DNA of 64,000 bases from Bimuria novae-zelandiae CBS 107.79 (taxonomy: Eukaryota > Ascomycota > Dothideomycetes > Pleosporales > Didymosphaeriaceae): NCBI GenBank assembly GCA_010015655.1, contig ML976719.1, positions 274,547-338,546 of the forward strand, written 5' to 3'. The position numbers were made by a program, and so were the translations under genes. The number at the start of each line of letters is the position of its first letter. The stretch's first letter is position 1. A model generated the notes under the pieces. It was not told where the DNA came from and did no database searches. It was given only the letters and a program-made list of their open reading frames with translations. This document shows, one piece after another, positions 9,705 to 20,814 of the stretch.

Positions 9705-12670
9705 GATGGCGACTAAATTAGACCCGCTAATTACGAAAGAGACCGTTATACTTAACAAACTAGAGGATTAGTTAAAATAGATATTCCTTAAAAAGGACTA
9801 CGCAGTTAGGAACTATATCTAGGAATACGTTAATCTATCGCTAAGCCACGAAGAAGTCTCTAAGTTAGAGATAAAGAAGCCTAAAAGGCTTAAGCTAAAG
9901 GAATTTCATAAGCCAAGAACTGCAAGAGGTGGTAACGTAAGTGGCGAAGCAGGGAGCGTAAGGGGCACAGGGGGTGGCGCAGCAGGCGATCAAGATACCA
10001 AAGAAGTCACCATCCTGGACCTCACAGATCAGGAGCTGAGAAGATACGAGCTTTGGCAAAAGGACTATCAAAGTGCACTAGCCAAATGGCGGCAGAAAGA
10101 GAAGGCTCTTGGAAACTTTACAGAGCAGATTAATAGAACAATCGCATCGCGGCATATTTATCTAATCGCTAACTGCTCGAGCACACATAAGCGACTAAGA
10201 ACTCTAATAAAGCACCTCTGTCCTAGCCAAGGTAAGCGTAATACTTAACTCTAAGCACGTTATTAGGCACTTAAGAATTAACCACGAAAGGTAAACCTTA
10301 ACACCTAGTTTTAGGACTAAATAAAGATAACGCGTCTTATAACCTAAGCGGGCATGCTAGAGGTCTATAGTAATTAAGCGCAAGAAGACTTTATCCTATT
10401 AATTAGAGGCCTAGATAATAGCTAGGTATTAAGTTAGCTATTAGCGCTTATTATAGCAGAACAGACTAGTAAAGACTTTATTAGCATTTTTAATCTAGTG
10501 GCCGATTTTACTTCGTACTATCGACGGACTCGACCAATTGCATCAGGACTAGGTACATTCGCTACTCTAGGTGTTGCTCTACCAGCCAATCAGCCAGCCG
10601 ATTAGTTAAAGGATTAGAAGAATAAGCGTCAGAAGAAGACACCAACCTGCCTATATAGTAAGAAGCATAGATTCGACAGTTACTACTACGTTAATATAGC
10701 TTTACAACCTGCTAATTAGCGGCCAAATAAAGACGTCGAGAAGAAGTTCTAGAAGCTTTAAGCCAATTAGTCACCTATAGCAAAGGTTCTTCAAAAAATA
10801 GAAAACAGGCTAGCTAAAAGTAATACTAGGACGTCTACTAAGTCAGGAGAAGTTACTGCTTTTAATAATAGCTAGTAGCTAGCTATAATGCCTTAGTATA
10901 GTGCACTTTAGGTTGCTGCTACTAACAAGCTAATGCTTCGGCCTCCACTACTAAATAGATGGATTCTTGATCCTGGCTCGAATACGCATGTTACCAATAC
11001 TAAGGCATATAGCTAGAAGAAGATCTTTAATACTAAGCTAAAAGAAAGCGCGTACGCTGGTGGCTAATTAATACCTATTTAGGAATAGGGAGAGGTCCTG
11101 CTTAAGATTAATACACCTTTTAGAGTTAAGATAATTCAACTAACGTACGTTGCATACATACCTAAGTTCTTTATAAGTATTATTAGCCTATCTTAATGCA
11201 AAAGCCTAGGCATTAAATTCAACTCTAGCCAAAACTGCCTGTACTAAAAGAAGCTGTCGAATGTGATATACTAGCTTAAATATAATAGTAGTTACTAGTT
11301 AATAAACTTAGATTACAACGACTAACCGCCATTAGAACTCTATGCAACTCAGTACCAACCTAGGCCATCCTACTCTAGCAGGAAGCTAATGAGCGTGAGT
11401 GCGATGGAAGCTTATAGAGTGTTTGGCCATGCGAGCCAGAAGGCGATCGCTCATTTATCAGAGAACGTTAATGGAATACAGCTTAGCGAGCAGCCAGAGC
11501 ATGCGCCGTTGTGGACAGACTGTGAGGTCTATACAGAGACGAAGCTACATAAGTTAATAAGCAGGAGAGCTCCACGAGAGCCAGCAGAACGTCCATTCTA
11601 TCGACTAGGAATAGACCTCATATAGCTAAGGGAGCGCACCGAGCGTTGCTACAATAGAGATCTATGGCTATTCCACGCCGTGGACTAGTACAGCAAGTGG
11701 CACGAAGCTTGTTGCCTACCTAATAAAAGCTTAATAACGCTTTAACAAGCAGCTTAAAGATTACTAGCTAAACTATAACGTCAATTCCGCGCGCATGTAG
11801 CTATTGTAAGACTTAATAGTGAATAAGGCTATTCTAAGCTACTTAGTGTCTTTAAGGATCTAGGGATCGTCGTTAAACCGCGTGCAGAGTATACAGAAGA
11901 GCAGAATAGTTTAATAGAGAAAGCTAGCTATTTAATTATTATCCGTGCAAGAGCTATCAGGCTTAAAGCAGATCTACTAAAGGAGCTATTAAATAAATGC
12001 GTTATAGCGGCTATCTATCTGCTTAATCGCACACCTACTAAATCGCTTAACTAGAAAACACCTTATCAGATTATTAGAGGTGTAAAGCTATTAGTAGCTT
12101 ATCTTAGTATTATAGGAGCACGAGCGTACGTCCTTAATTAGCAAGTAAAGCGCGGAGAGAAGCTAGAATCTCGTGCTTTAATAAGACACCTAGTTGGATA
12201 CAATTCGACGAACATTTATCGCATTTGGATGCCAACACTGGGCAGAGTTATCAGGACTAGAGATGTGGTCCTTATGCCCTCAAAGCTATACACTACCGAC
12301 GAGGTATATGCTGAGAAGGAGACGCTACGCAGAGCAGTAACAGTACTAGATATCAAGGAGTTGGATAAGCTAGAGGATCTAGAAATTAATTAGCCGCTTA
12401 ACATGACTCAGAATAATACACGAACAAACACTTTAAAAGACAAGGACAGTGCTAAAGCGCAGCTTCTAGGTAAACTAATGCGCTAGTAGCAGACGACAAA
12501 GGTAGTAGAAGCCAAGTTAAGTAAGCAGCGCGGACTTTTAACACTAGAAGAAACGCTAGAGCCTAGTGCTATATTTAGAAATCAGCAGTCTGTTTAGATA
12601 GTAGATAATGAAGTTAAGCTTCCTCGCGACTGGCAACCGCTAGCAGAAGGAGACGAAGCACTAGATTAAC
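9705..12670 (+). pseudogene. Copia A gag, protease and integrase remnant
   Basis: Begins near ATGGCGACTAAATTAGACCC. The protease is marked by WILDPGSNTHVTN at about 10,962-11,000, and GAG-pre-integrase by VFGHASQKAIAHLSEN (11,389-11,625). The integrase core carries AEYTEEQNSL and ending motifs such as LNRTPTKSL. Interrupted by many stops, mostly TAG and TAA at former CAG/CAA. Confidence 0.75.
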
Positions 12671-12699
12671 ATTCAAACAACACGCGTAGACGAGACAAG

Positions 12700-14600
12700 A
12701 TCAGCAGCAATGTTGACGCTAGCCATATTATATCTGGCAGAAGGCGCAGAAACAGCAAGACACCCAGAGACTACTTCGCTACATTTGCTGCGGCTGTCAA
12801 CCCATCCGCGCCAGAGAAGTTACTCAGTGAGCTTCCTAGAACTAGGCTACATCGCGATCAGCTGCCGCCTCCACCGAAGCGATGGAAGGATCTAGAGAAG
12901 CACCTATTCGGCGCAGAGTTTCGTGCAACTGCAAGTGCTAAGCTCAACAGTTGCAAAAGCAAGGGGTGTTTTAGCAGGACTATAGCTACTTAGGCGACTG
13001 TGCAAGGCGAAGTGCTACTACTTATATAGGTATTTACGTACAAGTTTGATTAGGATGGCTACTTTTACAAGTTTAAGGCGCGACTGGTAGTCAGAGGGGA
13101 CCTACAGGAAGACTGGGGAGACACCTACGCAGCAACGCTGGCAGCACGCGTTTTCCGCTTCCTAATTGCTCTATCGGCTGCCTTTGGGCTACTTGCCTAT
13201 TAGTATGATGTTCTGAATGCCTTCCTGAATGCTTACCTCAATCGTCTGATCTATGTACGCACGCCTGACGGATTTATAGATTAACTTAGTAAGCTACTAG
13301 AGCTTAAGCGCGCACTCTACAGCCTGCGCGATACTTTACTTCTCTAGTATAAGTACTTAAAGAGTACTCTAGTTAAGCTAGGACTAAAGCTAGTTAAGGA
13401 AGTACCCTGCTTATTTACTAGCGAGAGCCTGATTATCTTCTTCTATGTTGACGATATTGTGGTTCTAGTACACCTAGACAACCTGGAGCATTATAGTCAG
13501 TTTGAACGAAGGCTGCGAGCTACGTACGAGGTATAATATCTAGGAGAACTAAGGTGGTTCCTAGGTATACGGATTATGAGGGATTAGCCAAAAGGGAAAA
13601 TCTGGCTGATTCAGGATTCCTTTATTGACAAGATTGCAACAAAGTTTGACCTTGTACAGACTCACAAGGCCTACCCAGCCGTGCCGCTAGTGGAGAATTA
13701 TCTAGCTCTAAGCACTGAGGAACCGAATTCTTAACGTACCTACACTTATTAGCAACTAGTAGGCTCACTGGCCTATATCTTAACGTTTACACGGCCTGAT
13801 GTCGCTCGCGCACACTTAGTACTGGCACGTCACCTGCAGAATCCAGGGCAGAAGCATTTGAACGCTGCTAAGCATGTATGGCGATATCTAGTTGGCACAA
13901 AGCATCTAGCTATCGGAGCCTCACGGCTAGGTACAGAGAACACGACATATCTCTGTGAGACGCCTGAGGACGATCCTAGAGCGGGAACAGAACCACTGTT
14001 CTATAGAGCCTCTGACGCAGCATATACTGACGATCCTGATACGCGTTAAAGCTTATAAGGCTACTTGTTTAAGCTATATGGACTGCTAATTAACTGGAAA
14101 TCGACCTTACAGCGCTTAGTCACGAAATTAACTACTAAGGCTAAGTTGCTCGCTCTGTCTACTGCTAGCAGCGAGATGGAATGGTGGAATAAGATATTTA
14201 ACTACGTACGCTTTTAGCCAGAGATCTTACCTACCTTATACTGTGATAATTAGCAGACTGTAGGGATTGTCAACAAGGCTGAGGATAGGCTTTATACAAA
14301 GCTAAGACATGTCGACACACATTAGATGTGGCTACGATAGGAAGTAGATGCTGGGAAGCTGCAGATTAAATGGAAGCCTACAAATTAGATGCCTGCGGAC
14401 GGTCTTACAAAGACACTAGTTTGACAGAAACACAACAACTTTGTTAAATAGCTAGGCCTTATAGATATTACAGAGCAGCTAAAGGGACCATCTACTAGCG
14501 ACGATGTACTAGAGCCTGATAACTTTTCTACCTGGTATTGAAAAGAAGATCGGGGGGTGCGACTATATAGGGAGACTCAGATTAACATCTCAAAGAAGTT
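12700..14600 (+). pseudogene. Copia A reverse transcriptase and RNase H remnant
   Basis: RT motifs include VFTYKFD-DGYFYKFKARLVVRGD (about 13,030), DVLNAFLNAYLNRLIYVRTPDGF and FYVDDIVVL (about 13,440), the catalytic YVDD box. RNase H follows with TKAKLLALSTASSEMEWWN and LYCDN. Stops throughout; no functional product expected. Confidence 0.8.
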
Positions 14601-14631
14601 AGCTTTGTTGTCCACTGCAGCTAGGGGGGTG

Positions 14632-14748
14632 TGTTACGGTACGGTTCCATTAGGTTCTATGCCAAGACTCTTGGGTGGATCCAGAGTGTATATATATGTA
14701 GGATACTTCTACTGTAGAGGAATGAACGCAGCTCTTCCCTTCCTCACA
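14632..14748 (+). repeat. 3' LTR of Copia A
   Basis: 117 bp, TGTTACGG...TCCTCACA, preceded by purine tract gctaggggggtg and followed by target duplicate AGATC (14749-14753). Confidence 0.92.
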
Positions 14749-14753
14749 AGATC

Positions 14754-17700
14754 GAATCTTATATCGAGACAGGAGCTTCTGTTCGAATTCATGTAGTGTA
14801 GCTTTGTGGGCTGGTAGGCAGAGTACGACAATGTCGTCTATATAGAAGAAGACTAGAAGCTTGTTATTCTTCTATAGATAAGGAGCGTCTTTGACTTCGT
14901 GTAGTCCTAGTTTAGAGAGCGTCTTAGTGAGCTCTTAATACTAGAGTAGTGGCGAGGTCTTTAGGCCGTACAGAGCTTAACATAGTTTTTATAGATAACT
15001 AGGATTAGAGAATCCTTCTAGTAAGTAATAATAGACTAGTGTTGCGAGCTAAGCGTTTGTGAATACGTTAACTGTATTATACTAACGGATCTCTATGTTA
15101 AAGTAGGCCACTATAGTAACTAGAGCTTAGAATATTCGAACTGCTAGAGTAGCTACGTAGGTATTCTTAGTAGTTGTTTGCAGATCGCCTTGTACACAAA
15201 TACGTACTTTGTATTTCGTAAGGTATCCTTAATTATTAAGCTTGAACTTAAAGACCTATATTAACGGGAGAACTTCTTAGTCTTATAGATTTAACTCTTG
15301 CTAAGTAATCCTCTCGTACGTGCCTTTTTGTTTCACGTTGTTGATTTCTTGTTGCATTGCTTGGAGAAAGCCTTTCTTGTGTGGAGATGGCATCCTCATC
15401 ACATCTTTGTAGAGACGCGGCTCAGGAGGTAGCTCGGTGTAGTGAAATCGTGTTTTTGATGCTGTAGCTGAGGCTGCTACGTATACTAACTAGTATATGT
15501 TGATAAAAAAGCTACTACTCTTCTGAGATGGCTTTCTAGATCTTGTTAACCCTTTAGGTAGTATGTGAGACTAACAAAGGTTGCTATTAATTAGTTCTTA
15601 ATTCTGTGCTTAATTTAAGTCTAATGTTTGACGTTTACGCTTTTTTAAGGATGTAGGCATTACAGGTAGGCTAGCTAGCGTGGTTAATAACAAGCGCTGC
15701 GAGTTATTATAAAGTAAGTTTTATAAACTGCTATAAACCTTAGTAGTCTCTATTTAACTTAGTGTTAGAAGCTATAAATTATAACTTTTAGTTTAACGTA
15801 GGATTGTTGTTTCTCTTTGCGTTGGTTGGTTTTGTTTTATAGATGCAGTAGTCTGGCTGTGCTGATCTAGATCTGCCGTATGCTTGTCTTTGGATGTGTC
15901 TTCTATAGAGCTGTCTTGGCTGCGCAATGTAGGTAGTTAATACTTATAGGCGAATTACTCTAGCTTAGAGCCTTATAGTAGAGGATCTGTTTCATCGTGT
16001 AGTTAATAGAAGAGGTCTTCTCTAAAGGTGACGTCTCTTACACGAATTACTTTGCCTCTATTTGCTCGACTTCTTGCTTTAGGCATCTAAATTCAGTAGA
16101 TATTTAATAAGTTATACCTAACTAGATATCTTACTAGAGCTTAAGGACTAAGCTTATCTATTTATGGTATTTATTTGCGTAGTGCGTATGCTCGGCAGCT
16201 ATAGATGCGTAGATAAGTAATTAATAGCTTCTTGCTATAGGTAATTTCGAATAGTGTTTTCTAACCTAGTGATTGCGTGGGTGTGCGATTAAGCAAGTAT
16301 ACTGCTATAGAGTAGATTTTAGAGCCAAGTGCTAGAGGTAGGTTTAAGGTAATCTTTATTAAGTAACTTCTCTTAATAAGACTCCTGCTAGAGCGCTCTG
16401 CTAAGCCATTTTGCTCCTTAGTATGTAGAGCCCTAATCTGTAGCTTGATGCCTTCTCTCTAATAGTAGTCTCTAGTAGAGTTATCTATCAGCCTATATCC
16501 TCGCTTGTCGTTAGCGATGAGAAAGGTGACAGTTGTGTTAAATTCTTGTTTAATAGTTCGATCTAATCGCCTGATAATAGACAGGAGCATAAGCTTGTCC
16601 CGTCTAGGTATTATATAGACGAAATAGAATTTCGAGAATAGATTAAACCCATGAAAGACGTATCGGTCGCCATTATAGGCTCTTGCATCGAGCTCAATGA
16701 GATTAATAGCAATAGTCTTGAAGGCTTGTGTGGCTCTAATCTCATAGCTAGTTCGCCGTGAGATGATTTAATGTGCTTTGCTTTGTAGGCATTCTTTATA
16801 GTCGATTGTTTAAGGAGCAGATCTAGTAGATAGCTATATGCCTATTACGTAATTTTATAGTTAATTAATAGCGTTACTGCTTAGATGTCTTATTAGTATA
16901 TAGAGCTGAGACTTGCTGAGTGATCTTAGTCTAGGCGATAGAGTAAAGTATTATAGCTAACGTTAATAGGTCGTAAAAGCCTGAGTCTGAGCGGATTAAG
17001 TAGATAGAGGTTTAGTTTAATAGACTACTAGCTAGTGTCCACCTAGTCTAATAAGGGTGGCGATATCTTCTACTTGTAAGCTTAATAAGTTAGATTGATA
17101 TAGTGCATTTCTGCCAGAGTCGAAATGGACGTTTAACGATGATAGCCGGGCTAGAGAGACTAGGCTTGTGAAAAAGCTAGTAATTAAGGCTACACACTTA
17201 AGCTTTGTTTTCTTTTATCCTTAAGGTGTTAATAGAGATATCTTAACTTCCCCCTATGCCTAGATAGTCATCTCAGTGCCGCTTATAAGTACGACATTGT
17301 TAGGTAATGCAAGAGCTTTCTATTAGAACTCGGTCGGATTGTTGTAGATGTGGATATTCGTAGCAGGATCCAGTGTCTATAAGTGGAGGAGCGGGAAGTT
17401 TCGGTGCGCTAGCTAATTATTAAATACTAATAAGTAAATAGCGTAGGCCTTATATAGAAGGTCGCCTGCAGGTGTATCGCCTACGTTAATTTTTATTAAA
17501 TTAGATTCTGCCCCGTGGCTCTTATAATTCCTTCGCTTTTTATAGCGCTGATTCTTCTCTTAAATCTTATTTAGTATTCTATTCTTATTTTTAGCTTTAA
17601 ACTCTGTTATCTTCTTAGCTTTTTTAGGGTTTTTAACGAATCCTCCTTTGCGTAGTGAGGTGTCGATGTATAGGCACTATCCCTAGTAGTGTAGGTCTCT

Positions 17701-18130
17701 ACAGAAACACGATTTTAACGGCTTTAATAGCTTATCCTGTCGAGGTCTCTTTCTGCTGTTTTATTTATATAGAGACTCCTCTTAATTTAATATAGCTGCA
17801 AATGCTCCACTCTATACGGTTAATTTCGTTATAGTTATGCGATAGTAGCGTAGGTAACTAGCTAGTAGATTAGGCAATGTTAGCTGTACAGAGTTGTCGT
17901 GGGAGCTTGTTTCTGCATTAAATACAGTGATAGCGATAGTGGCAGCGTAGCCAGGATCGATCTGTTTAATGGCTCGTATGAGATCCTTGTGAGGTCTGTA
18001 GCCATGCGTCTCTAGTAGCTAGAGTTGTTTGGCCCTATTGTAGGCAGCAAGGAACGTGCTACACTATTCTTCGAGGTTCTCTCTACGAGCGTGCAGAACT
18101 TTAGCGGCGTTGTAAGCTTTTTAGACCTAA
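14754..18130 (-). pseudogene. Copia B RT (N-terminal part), integrase and protease remnant
   Basis: Minus strand. FFYIDDIVVLCLP at about 14,830-14,870 is the RT YxDD box; integrase and GAG-pre-integrase sequence follows toward 17,100, and the protease LDP-ATN region is at about 17,360. RIP stops are abundant. From about 16,545 up to 18,829 the same sequence exists in inverted orientation at 48,574-50,861. Confidence 0.7.
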
Positions 18131-18321
18131 TATTCTCGATTAGCCATTGTAGGACTGTAGAGCTCCTGTAGAGTCTTAAGCTAATCGTAGAGGGACTCTT
18201 AGTCCTTAATTTAATATACTAGGTCCTGCGTAATCGTGTTAGCTATATACGCTTTAATCTAGCTAATTTTATCTTTAGTTTGCCTATATTCTTTAAGCTC
18301 TCTATAGTAGAGACTTATGTC

Positions 18322-18567
18322 TTAATTATACTGCGCTCGAGCTTCAGGGGTAGGTTCTGTTACTAGTGATCCACCGTCGTTGGCAGCATGGATCTGTGTA
18401 GGTTGTAGAGGCTTGCTCAGCGTCGTCGGATGTGGCAGGTCTGGATTGATATATCCCCATACGTCTCCAGCCTCTGCGAGCCTTTTGACAGTATAGATCC
18501 ACAGTTCCCAGTTGTGTGGCCCTTGAAGGATGATTGACGAGATAGCCTTTGACATGGCGAGATCGCT
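18322..18567 (-). pseudogene. Copia B gag N-terminus remnant
   Basis: MSKAISSIILQGPHNWELWIY followed by TVKRLAEAGDVWGYINPD is the typical start of a fungal Copia Gag. It is open for 77 residues before the first RIP stop. The inverted copy at 48,848 has CAA to TAA at codon 11. Confidence 0.75.
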
Positions 18568-18635
18568 CTATCGAGTAGGCTCGATCGACAGGTAGGTAGG
18601 TAGGGAGTCAATGTATGTGTATGAGGGCGGATTAC

Positions 18636-18649
18636 CCCGGGCTCATAAC
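18636..18649 (-). other. Primer binding site of Copia B
   Basis: Directly inside the 5' LTR on the minus strand: GTTATGAGCCCGGG, complementary to the initiator tRNA-Met anticodon arm. Confidence 0.6.
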
Positions 18650-18829
18650 TGTAAGCAGGTGGGTGGTATGTGTAAAGGTAGTATATTGTGTGTGTAATTG
18701 TCTAAGTTGCTCTGTGTGTTGTTCTGTGTTGTGTTGTGTGTACATGGAGTGATTAGAGGCTCGTATATGGAGATAGAGCTGACTCATGAGACTAGTGTCG
18801 TCATGTGACATATCTCTGGGCTGCTTACA
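18650..18829 (-). repeat. 5' LTR of Copia B (180 bp)
   Basis: TGTAAGCAG...CTGCTTACA termini. Same length as the inverted copy 48574-48753, and both abut the same sequence (ATTAC / GTAAT) of element D. Confidence 0.92.
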
Positions 18830-19253
18830 ATTACAGGTGGCGAAGGAGGCTCTATTTATATCCTAATTACTAAAAGAGCTAAAGATTAACCTTAGCGATT
18901 CCCTTATTACGATTAATTGTAATAACTAGCAAACAATCTAACTTATTACTAAAGAGATTTCTAAGCTGCAGACGAAGCTCCGTTATGTTAATATCTATAA
19001 TTACTAGCTAAGATAAGAAGTCGCATTTAGGATAATTAAGGTAGACTATTAACAATTAGAGGACATAGTTGCGGATAGACTTATAAAGGCCCTGCTAGCT
19101 AATAAGTAGAGCAAGTTCCTGGATAAATTAGGACTTGCAGAGATTAAGGATATAATTATAAATAAAGAAGTTAATCTGCTCGAGCTAGAGCAAAGGATAG
19201 AGGCCTTTAAGATTAAACTAAGATAGGACTATCTGATTACTAACGAATAGTCT
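18830..19253 (+). mobile_element. Copia D fragment, RNase H end (left copy)
   Basis: 424 bp reading on the + strand: VAKEALF, then LLKELKINLSDSLITIN, the C-terminal RNase H part of a C-type Copia pol. It is cut on the left by element B and on the right by element C. An inverted copy of exactly the same length lies at 48150-48573. Confidence 0.85.
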
Positions 19254-19545
19254 TGTCAGATTGGAAGGGTAATCTGATAAGATAAAAAGATAATAATTAA
19301 TTGAGATGAATTAAGGTATGAATTGTGTGTGCTTGTCTCTAAGAGGTCTAGGACTTTACCTTTTATCTTTAGGTTGCCTGCCTAAATATCTCTTGCTTTA
19401 TTCCTTACTTTATCCTTGCTTTATTCCTTGCTTTATTCCTTGCGTTATTCCTTGCCCGTTGAGTAAGGGCGGAATGCAAGGGCGGAATGTACGGGCGTAA
19501 GTGCGCCAGCCTCCTTGCAGATACAAAGGACTATGTAATTAGACA
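19254..19545 (-). repeat. 3' LTR of Copia C, with internal short tandem repeats
   Basis: TGTC...GACA termini. Contains several copies of a CTTTATTCCTTG-type unit (about 19,395-19,450), then GGGCGGAATG repeated. Confidence 0.9.
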
Positions 19546-19887
19546 CACCCCCTTAGCTTAGGCCTATCCTCAAGCTGGACCTTTCGCATTTGTCTATTAT
19601 TCTAACTTAAAGACCTCTATCCTCTGCTGTAGATCCTGCAGGGTAACCTCTTAATTAGTGATCTTGTCTAATATATCTTTAAGTCCTAGTTTACTTAGAA
19701 ACTTGCTCTATTTATTTATAGGTAGGGCCTTTATAAGTCTATCTGCGGCTATGTCCTCTAAGCGTTAATAGTCTATCTTAATTATTTATAGTGCGACCTC
19801 TTGTCTTAGCTAATAATTATAGATATCTACATAACGGAGCTTAGTCTGCAACTTGGCAATTTCTTTAGTAATAAGTCGGATTATTTA

Positions 19888-20139
19888 CTAATTATTATAA
19901 TTAATTGTAATAAGGGAGTCGCTAAGGTTAATCTTTAGCTCCTTTAGTAATCGGGATGTAAATAGTGCCTCCTTAGCCACTTGCGATAGTGCTAGTAATT
20001 TGGCTTTAGTTATTAATGTAGTAACTGTATCTTGCTTGTTTGCTTTCCAGGCGATTAGGCTACTAAATAGCTTAATAATGTATCCTTGTGAGCTCTTGCG
20101 GTTAAGTGTATTATTGGCAAAGGATGCGTCGCTTGCCAC
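19888..20139 (-). pseudogene. Copia C RNase H fragment
   Basis: 83-residue open stretch beginning MASDASFANNTLNRKSSQGY, the adaptive RNase H of Ty1/Copia pol. Its counterpart on the right arm is 47,264-47,515, with several replacement differences that fit independent RIP. Confidence 0.8.
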
Positions 20140-20589
20140 TTCTAAAGTATCTACACCCCTAAGCTAAAGACCTAGTGATCTAGTATTAGTAAGGTAAAGG
20201 AAAACTTGGTTAGTAGCTGCTTAGTGCTCTTTACTTAGGTTAGACAGGAATCGTGATAATTAGGAACTTGCAAAGGCGATATCTAGCTAAGATGTAACTA
20301 TAGTATAGAGAATTAATCTAACTTTGCGCTAGTATTAATTAATCTTACCCTTACTAGCTAGTCCTATCCTTAGAAGTAATTCGATTAAACCTATTAGGGT
20401 ATTATAGCGAATCTCATGGTGATTAATAAGGCGCGATATTTTATTAATATATAAAGCTTATAAAAGCTAGATCTTTCTGCTCGAGCGGTCCCTAATAATT
20501 TTAATTCCTAAAAACCACTGCAGGTCTTTGCCACCCGTAAGTATAAATTTAGTACCTATTATTACAAGAGCAGCTTTAGCAGCCTGCTT

Positions 20590-20814
20590 TTATAACTTAT
20601 TATAGGCAATAATAAGGTCATCTATATAGAAGAAGATAATAATGCCGTCCTTAATAAGGCAGCATGGCTCGTAGGGCGCTGTTTTAAAGCTAATATCACG
20701 GAGCGTTAATGTGAATTCTCTTTGCCAGAGCAGTGGAGATATGCGCAGTCCATACAGTGCTTTATATAGTTTAAGGACTGTGCCTGCTCGCGAGTAGCCG
20801 CGAGGCATTCTCAT
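20590..20814 (-). pseudogene. Copia C reverse transcriptase fragment
   Basis: MRMPRGYSRAGTVLKLYKAL, LYGLRISPLLWQREF and the YIDD active-site box (FFYIDDLII). Residual open part of a heavily mutated RT. Confidence 0.82.

Larger units (their letters stand above)
9352..14748 (+). mobile_element. Copia element A, complete but RIP-degraded, nested in B
   Basis: 117-bp LTRs at 9352-9468 and 14632-14748, 5-bp target duplication AGATC at 9347-9351 and 14749-14753, primer site after the 5' LTR and purine tract before the 3' LTR. Total 5,397 bp. The domain order gag, protease, GAG-pre-integrase, integrase, RT, RNase H is Ty1/Copia. Dense TAA/TAG from C-to-T changes make it non-autonomous. Confidence 0.93.
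7801..18829 (-). mobile_element. Copia element B (RIP-degraded, interrupted by Copia A)
   Basis: LTR retrotransposon read on the minus strand. The 5' LTR is at 18829-18650, then a tRNA-iMet-type primer site, gag, protease/integrase, RT, RNase H, a purine tract (gaagggggtg) and the 3' LTR at 7968-7801. Domain order with integrase before RT makes it Ty1/Copia. Element A is inserted in the RT region; the RT frame resumes across it (KLLSRYKI on one side, LGEL on the other). Without A it is about 5.6 kb. Frequent TAG/TAA replace CAG/CAA in both halves. Its flanks, TGTCG and ATTAC, do not match, so one end has been rearranged. Confidence 0.88.

Noticed and set aside
19395..19500. Regular short repeats that might look like a CRISPR array
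   Set aside because: Units are 10-12 bp, contiguous, and part of the LTR of element C; no spacers, and the organism is a eukaryote.
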